From a virus, in the IMG/VR virus record IMGVR_UViG_3300033144_004868, positions 1-35,831 of that record: a stretch of DNA of 35,831 bases, one strand, 5' to 3'. Both the position numbers and the translations under genes were made by a program. Under the pieces are notes generated by a model. That model did not search any database. It was not told the origin of the DNA and was given only the letters and a program-made list of their open reading frames with translations. Position 1 is the stretch's first letter, and each line of letters starts with the position of its first letter. Below, one piece after another: positions 31,243 through 35,831 of the stretch.

Positions 31243-32916
31243 ATGGCATTAGCGGGCGAACTGGCAGTCAGGTTGGGATACCTGAAGGGCCGACGAAATA
31301 ATCACGAGCAGACATGGCAGGACATCAATGATTTGATGCAGCCTTTTCGTGGGGACATCACAACGAAGAAGTCTCCTGGTGGAAAGCGCATTGGATCTGT
31401 TTTTGATACGACTGCAATGCAAGCTGCCGATACCTTCGTGAACTTCCTGAAGAGTGCTGTGTTGCCCAGCTCCACGGACTGGCTTCGTCTGAAGGCGAGG
31501 AAGGCATCTGGCGACATCGAAATCCGTGCCCTGCTAGACCGTGCAGCCATGAAGATACTCGAGGCTCTCGGTGACTCGAACTTCTACATCCAGGCCACCC
31601 AGGCGTTGCGCGACTTTGCCATCCTTGGAAACTCCACTCTGTATTGTGAGGAGAACACTCCACGCCTCAACGAGGATGGCTCCACCTTTGCCGGCTTGCT
31701 TTTCGAGTCGGTTCCGGTTGGCAGTATGTGGTGGTTGCTGGGGAAAGACGGAACTCCAATAATGGCAGTCCGAGAGATGGACCTCCCTGCCGCCGATGCC
31801 TACAACTACTTTGGTGGCAATGCTGGAACTGCGGCATCCGAGGCGATGAGTGGCGGCAACCCGATGGAGTTGATCCGTTACTATCACTTCGTTTTCCCCA
31901 CGGGTCCGGCGAGTCCTGTGAGGAGTTCGGTCGACACGGACAAGAAGTGGGCTTCCGTATATTACTGCGAGGCCACTGGCCGCGTGATTAGTGAGGGTGG
32001 TTACGACTTCTTGCCCTACACAATCTCTCGTTTCATGGTGGTCGATGGCGAGGAGTACGGGCGCGGGAAGGGCCATCTGGCTCGCCCCGATGCTGCTGGG
32101 ATCAACGAGTTGAGGCGGCAGGTTTTGATTGCTGCTGGTCGAGACCTGAACCCACCCCTCATGGTGGAGCATGACACAATGGTTGAACTGGACATTGCCC
32201 CCAACGGCATTGTGGTGACCCGTCCCCCTCAGAAGCTGACTCCCCAGTTCCTCAAGAGCGGCACCGATTACGGGGTTGCCGACCTGATTGCTCGCCAGGA
32301 TCGAGACCAGATTCTGAAGATTTTCCTGGGTGATGTTTTGCAAGAGCCGGACTCTCAGCCACGCAGTGCGGAGGAGAGTAGGCAGAGACAGGTGCGGGCG
32401 ATTCAAAGGCTAGCGGCTCCAGCCGAGGCAGTAAATCATGAGTTCCTTCAGCCGGTGATTTCGACCGTGATTCATATCATGGCCCGAGGGGGTGCCTTGC
32501 CCGAGCTGACGGAAGTTGGGGATATGTTGGGTGGGACTACGATCGATGTGGAGTTCGCTAGCCCCTTCTTCACTGCAGCAAAGGCATCGAGTGCGTTGAG
32601 GGTTCAGGCGTTCCTCGAGAGAAGTTTGGCGATGTATCAAGCCACCCAGGACGATGCGTACATGGAGTACCTGGACCCGGACAGGATTGCAGCCTACAAC
32701 GCCGAGATGAGCGATGTTCCTGCAGAGATATTCCGTTCGGATGAAGAGGTCAATGCGAGACGACAGGCGAAGGCAGATCGCGCAGCCCAGCAGAGGATGG
32801 TGGAGTTGATGACTGCGGCTCAGGGCGCGTCACAAGCATCCCCGCCGTCCCCGCTACCCGCTTCGGCGGGGAATCTCCCCGGCACATCGATGCCCCCTGA
32901 AGTAGGAGGACAATGA
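31243..32916 (+). CDS. portal / head-tail connector protein (gp8-like)
   Basis: A 557-residue protein from the ATG at 31243, with GGGGA upstream. It shows the T7-type connector pattern: LKGRRNNHEQTWQDINDLMQ, then FDTTAMQAADTFVNFLKSAV, then a middle segment with YGRGKGHLARPDAAGINELR, and near the C terminus PRSAEESRQRQVRAIQRLA. The C terminus is Pro/Ser/Ala-rich. Twelve copies form the ring through which DNA enters and leaves; the tail adaptor docks below it. It ends in an ATGA overlap with the next gene. Confidence 0.9.
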   Translation: MALAGELAVRLGYLKGRRNNHEQTWQDINDLMQPFRGDITTKKSPGGKRIGSVFDTTAMQAADTFVNFLKSAVLPSSTDWLRLKARKASGDIEIRALLDRAAMKILEALGDSNFYIQATQALRDFAILGNSTLYCEENTPRLNEDGSTFAGLLFESVPVGSMWWLLGKDGTPIMAVREMDLPAADAYNYFGGNAGTAASEAMSGGNPMELIRYYHFVFPTGPASPVRSSVDTDKKWASVYYCEATGRVISEGGYDFLPYTISRFMVVDGEEYGRGKGHLARPDAAGINELRRQVLIAAGRDLNPPLMVEHDTMVELDIAPNGIVVTRPPQKLTPQFLKSGTDYGVADLIARQDRDQILKIFLGDVLQEPDSQPRSAEESRQRQVRAIQRLAAPAEAVNHEFLQPVISTVIHIMARGGALPELTEVGDMLGGTTIDVEFASPFFTAAKASSALRVQAFLERSLAMYQATQDDAYMEYLDPDRIAAYNAEMSDVPAEIFRSDEEVNARRQAKADRAAQQRMVELMTAAQGASQASPPSPLPASAGNLPGTSMPPEVGGQ

Positions 32917-33227
32917 GCGAGAAGGGAAACCTTTACTCAGACAAAGACAGGCAAACGATTTCTGATTTTGCGGTGGTGTTTGACTCGGATGCCGGCAAGA
33001 GGGTGTTGGCGTGGATGGAGCAAGCTTTCTGGGTAAAGATAACGGTCGAGCCAGAGGAGCAACTGAACAGGCAACTCGAGAACAATGGGGAGATGGTTCG
33101 TGTGCCGATTGACCCCGTAGCAATGGCTAAGAGGCAGGGGATGCGGGCGGCATATTACAAGGTCTTGGCAATGGTGGACGAGGCCCAGGCGTTAATCAAC
33201 AGGGAGGCAGTGAGCAATAATGAGTGA
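32913..33227 (+). CDS. Bbp19-like small structural-region protein
   Basis: A 104-residue protein starting in the ATGA overlap. It has AVVFDSDAGKRVLAWMEQAF at the N terminus, then a polar loop, and VAMAKRQGMRAAYYKVLAMV near the C terminus. This matches the short Bbp19-type proteins usually found between portal and scaffold in podoviruses, whose role is unknown. It overlaps the scaffold gene by eight bases. Confidence 0.65.
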   Translation: MSEKGNLYSDKDRQTISDFAVVFDSDAGKRVLAWMEQAFWVKITVEPEEQLNRQLENNGEMVRVPIDPVAMAKRQGMRAAYYKVLAMVDEAQALINREAVSNNE

Positions 33228-34032
33228 CGAAGAAGAGCGTTCTGGTGAAGAAGGTGCCACATTGGGCGACCTGCTTGGGGATGAGTATGAGGGTCTTTCC
33301 AAGAAGTACAAAACCCCCAAGGATCTGGCAAAGGCGTACCAGTCGCTGAGTCAGAAGCTGAGTTCGACTGCCAGGGCACCCGGCGATGGTGCGTCCGATG
33401 AGGAGTGGAGTGCGTTTTACCAGAAGTTAGGCCGACCCGAGACCCCGCATGGTTACGAGATGCCTGAAGGGGAAAAGGCGAGGGAAGTCCTCGACCCCCT
33501 CACAAAGGCAGCTCATGCAGCCGGATTGACCAAAAAACAGTGGGGCCAATTGCATCCGGTGGCCCAACAGCAACTGGTCAAGGACGCTGCGGCAGATCGC
33601 GAGCAGGTCGATAAGGCCCGAGCAGAGTGGCAAGAGGGGGCAAAGAGGAAGTACGGGGATGGGCTTGAGGAGAAACTGGCCCTTGCAAAGAGAAGTCTCG
33701 ACACCCTGACCTCCGAGAACCCGGACATCCAGCAGGTACTATCAAAAACAGGTCTGGTGGATCACCCCGCAATTTTGGACATGATGATTGAAAGAGGCAA
33801 CTCGATGTCAGACGACTCGACCCCAACCAGTGCAGTTTCTGATACTGGTGGGGAAACCGACCCCATGAAGATCGCCCAGAAGCTGCGCTCGATGATGAAA
33901 GATGACGCGCACACCGATCCCCGCCACAAGGACGCTGAAGCCCATAAGGAGGAGTATTACCGTCTATTGGAGGAATTGAGCAACCAGGGATATGCTGGGG
34001 TTTACGACGAGCGTTTGAAACCCAGATACTAG
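33220..34032 (+). CDS. capsid assembly scaffolding protein (gp9-like)
   Basis: A 270-residue acidic helical protein. After an acidic N terminus it has the typical scaffold pattern LSKKYKTPKDLAKAYQSLSQ, then EEWSAFYQKLGRPETPHGYE, then a long charged helical region with EWQEGAKRKYGDGLEEKLAL. The C terminus is Lys/Arg-rich (EYYRLLEELSNQGY...), as expected for capsid-binding. It guides prohead assembly and is later lost. It sits between the portal and the major capsid genes, as in T7. Confidence 0.85.
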   Translation: MSDEEERSGEEGATLGDLLGDEYEGLSKKYKTPKDLAKAYQSLSQKLSSTARAPGDGASDEEWSAFYQKLGRPETPHGYEMPEGEKAREVLDPLTKAAHAAGLTKKQWGQLHPVAQQQLVKDAAADREQVDKARAEWQEGAKRKYGDGLEEKLALAKRSLDTLTSENPDIQQVLSKTGLVDHPAILDMMIERGNSMSDDSTPTSAVSDTGGETDPMKIAQKLRSMMKDDAHTDPRHKDAEAHKEEYYRLLEELSNQGYAGVYDERLKPRY

Positions 34033-34033
34033 C

Positions 34034-34282
34034 ATGGAAAAGCGAGTTCGTCGGACATTCATAGTGGGTCCAGAAGCAGTGGAGAGAGCCAGAAACGCTG
34101 TTTACTGGACTCCTGGCATGACCTTGGCCGAACTGGTGACATCTGCCTTGCATGAGAAGGTGGATCGCATGGAGAGTGCCCAAGGTAGCACCTTTGAACA
34201 CCGAGAGTCTGAGTTGAGGGGTGGTCGCCCCCTACAGAACATGAAAAAATATATGTTGCGTAAACCACCAGAATCTGGATGA
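34034..34282 (+). CDS. small ribbon-helix-helix-like protein inside the head operon
   Basis: An 82-residue protein from the ATG at 34034, two bases after the scaffold stop. Its core (VRRTFIVGPEAVERARNAVY, then WTPGMTLAELVTSALHEKVD) follows the pattern strand, helix, 'ywTPG.TLa.lv..AL' seen in RHH-type DNA-binding proteins of plasmids and phages. A Gly-Arg-Pro segment (LRGGRPL) follows. Its place between scaffold and capsid genes is unusual. A palindrome overlaps its stop codon, so it may regulate capsid expression; this is inference. Confidence 0.65.
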   Translation: MEKRVRRTFIVGPEAVERARNAVYWTPGMTLAELVTSALHEKVDRMESAQGSTFEHRESELRGGRPLQNMKKYMLRKPPESG

Positions 34283-34288
34283 TCATCC
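34277..34288. promoter_or_regulatory. 12-bp perfect palindrome (possible RHH operator)
   Basis: GGATGATCATCC is perfectly palindromic and overlaps the stop codon (34280-34282) of the RHH-like gene, ~145 bases upstream of the capsid gene. The 149-bp gap to the capsid gene (34283-34431) has no gene; GAGAG just before the ATG may serve as its ribosome binding site. Confidence 0.4.
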
Positions 34289-34431
34289 ACCGGAACCGAT
34301 ACCCTCCTGACCGGTCCCTGACCCTGTGAAAGAACAGCGGCAAGGCATCGAAAACCTCACGGAGACCCCCACTCGGTGGATACTCTCACGGCAAAGTGAC
34401 AAACAACAATTGCTGAGAGAGAAATTTCTTC

Positions 34432-35556
34432 ATGGCATACCCAAACACTGGTGCCTCCTGGCCGGGAGCAACCGGCGCAGACACCAACTATGTGGCACTT
34501 TTCAAGCAAGCCTATGCCGACACGATTCGGCTCAAGGCTCAGGAAATGGAAAGTCGCCTTTCCGACACTTGTTTGTTTGAAGTCCTTCATGGTGACCCAC
34601 TGAACCTCGATGCCTTCAAAGAGGTCGCGACCACCACTCGCGATCGAGGCCAGTTGTTCGGAATGCAGACGAATGACAAGAAGTACAGTGAGACGATCAC
34701 CGAACGCCGCGCCCTGACTCCTGGTTTCCACGAGTTTGCGGAGCTGTTCGATCCTCGCGACGAGCCGGCCTTGCTGCGTTCGATTCGCCCGGATTCCAAC
34801 TACCTCATGAATGTGACTGCTGCCTTCAGCCGCTTGAAGGACACGACCATCGTCAATGCCTTCGACGGTGCTGCGACTGTTGACGGTACTTCCCGAGCGA
34901 TTGGCCCCGACAATGCCTTGGCTTTTGGTTTTGCCGCTGATGGTGTACCGACTGGCACGACCGCAGAGAAGGCAGCTTTGATTGCCGGTCTTCCCGCGGG
35001 TTCAATTGGCTCCTTGGCAACTGGCACCGTCACTGGCCCCGCCGGACAACAAGGAATGACTGCCGATGTCGGTACTGCTGCTTCCACCCTCGGTGTAGCG
35101 GACTTGGTGACTGCTCGTGAGATTCTTGAGCAAAATGGTGCGATCAACCCTGGTGATCCGGTCTACATCGCGATTCACCCGGCAGTTGCCCGCCACTTGC
35201 TGGCCGATACGAGCCTGACCAGCTACGACTTCAACGCTCTTCGCCCATTGATGAGTGGGGAGATCACCCAGTTCCTGGGATGTGAGTTCCGCCTGTCGAA
35301 CCAGATTGCGACCAACCAAACGGTGGACATGACAGGCACCACTGCCGGAGTCGTTACCACTTCCACTGCTTTGTCTGCTGCCTACACCTATATGTACACC
35401 AGAAGTGCAATGGTGTTTGGCATGGCGCAGGACATGACGGTTCGCTTTGACGAGTTGCCGGAGCGCGGTTACTCGCTCCAGTGCTTCCACAGTCTCGGTC
35501 TTGGTGCTGTTCGCATGGACCCCAAGAAGATTGTGCGGATTGGTTCGCTGAACTAG
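34432..35556 (+). CDS. major capsid protein
   Basis: A 374-residue protein from the ATG at 34432. It has an N-terminal extended arm and helix (FKQAYADTIRLKAQEMESRL), a spine-like segment TITERRALTPGFHEFAELFD, and a central region with a helix LGVADLVTAREILEQNGAIN next to IAIHPAVARHLLAD, typical of HK97-fold capsid proteins of podoviruses. The last part (ITQFLGCEFRLSNQ, then AMVFGMAQDMTVRFDELPER) fits the conserved C-terminal beta region. It is placed after scaffold as expected. Confidence 0.9.
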   Translation: MAYPNTGASWPGATGADTNYVALFKQAYADTIRLKAQEMESRLSDTCLFEVLHGDPLNLDAFKEVATTTRDRGQLFGMQTNDKKYSETITERRALTPGFHEFAELFDPRDEPALLRSIRPDSNYLMNVTAAFSRLKDTTIVNAFDGAATVDGTSRAIGPDNALAFGFAADGVPTGTTAEKAALIAGLPAGSIGSLATGTVTGPAGQQGMTADVGTAASTLGVADLVTAREILEQNGAINPGDPVYIAIHPAVARHLLADTSLTSYDFNALRPLMSGEITQFLGCEFRLSNQIATNQTVDMTGTTAGVVTTSTALSAAYTYMYTRSAMVFGMAQDMTVRFDELPERGYSLQCFHSLGLGAVRMDPKKIVRIGSLN

Positions 35557-35570
35557 CTATGGAGTGACCC

Positions 35571-35831
35571 ATGACTGGTAAGACAAATCCTGTTTCAGGT
35601 ACTGTCTTGGAGCGTTTTCGCGGCACTGCCGCTCCAGCGTTCAGCCGGACATGGGTCACGCTGTTTACGACGAATCCGGTCACTGACGGTGACGGCACAA
35701 CATACGGAACAGGGTATGTTGAGTGGTCAGCGACAAATGGTCGGGTGCGAGTGCATACAGACGGGACAACGGACCCGTACTGGACCTCTCCGTCAGTAGA
35801 TGAGAACCGGATGAAGATAGAGAACAGCTCA
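35571..35831 (+). CDS. phage tail protein, gp80-like fold (5' part; continues at 1-300)
   Basis: The ATG at 35571 with GGAGTGA upstream opens a frame that runs off the window end and continues in the same frame from base 1 after the 114-bp repeat. The N terminus reads ERFRGTAAPAFSRTWVTLF, then TTNPVTDGDGTTYGTGYVEW. It is the first gene after the major capsid protein, and the joined product is 148 residues. Confidence 0.75.
   Translation, partial: MTGKTNPVSGTVLERFRGTAAPAFSRTWVTLFTTNPVTDGDGTTYGTGYVEWSATNGRVRVHTDGTTDPYWTSPSVDENRMKIENSS
35718..35831. repeat. terminal direct repeat, right copy
   Basis: Identical to bases 1-114. Removing one copy gives a circular map of 35,717 bp with an uninterrupted reading frame across the join. 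Confidence 0.95.

Overview
This window is a complete or nearly complete genome of a tailed phage with podovirus (T7-type) virion genes. The first 114 bases (1-114) recur exactly as the last 114 (35718-35831), and one gene is interrupted by the ends (35571-35831 continues in 1-300). The molecule therefore closes into a circle of 35,717 bp, most simply as a circular or terminally redundant genome linearised by assembly. The host is not identifiable from the sequence. A lipoprotein signal and the T7-like nozzle and internal virion proteins suggest a Gram-negative bacterium. No integrase, repressor, RNA polymerase, DNA polymerase, primase, helicase, tRNA or recognisable endolysin was found.

The rightward arm starts at about 29.14 kb and runs through the window ends to about 20.9 kb. 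It holds a probable small terminase, large terminase, portal, Bbp19-like protein, scaffold, a small ribbon-helix-helix-like protein and the major capsid protein. These are followed by three small tail/fibre-type proteins, two extremely basic proteins, a lectin-like tail protein, a 1026-residue repeat protein ending in a gp11-like tail adaptor, the gp12-like nozzle, and three internal virion proteins (131, 1186 and 1407 residues). After them come small membrane and lipoprotein genes (likely lysis or host interaction), small hypothetical proteins, a broken C5 cytosine methyltransferase, an XF1762-like protein and a hypothetical protein. Genes are tightly packed, with many ATGA, GTGA and TAATG overlaps that imply coupled translation.

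The leftward arm (29.1 kb down to 20.9 kb, minus strand) carries a zinc-finger-like protein, a ~900-bp structured noncoding control region (27727-28628), a 35-residue membrane peptide, a RadC-like JAB-domain protein, a GP88-family protein, several unknowns, a YqaJ-type exonuclease with a RecT-type annealing protein, and a PD-(D/E)XK-like nuclease. The two arms diverge near 29.1 kb and meet at 20.89-20.91 kb, where the last genes overlap tail to tail. The exonuclease/RecT pair implies recombination-dependent processing of replicating DNA, and replication itself must lean on the host or on an unrecognised protein.

The most notable observations are the fusion of a gp11-type tail adaptor to an ~810-residue repeat-bearing extension, with an internal Shine-Dalgarno/GTG that could release the adaptor alone; the methyltransferase whose two halves share one 14-base stretch read in two frames; the protamine-like 30-residue peptide; and the structured intergenic region with four helically phased GCTGCC boxes.
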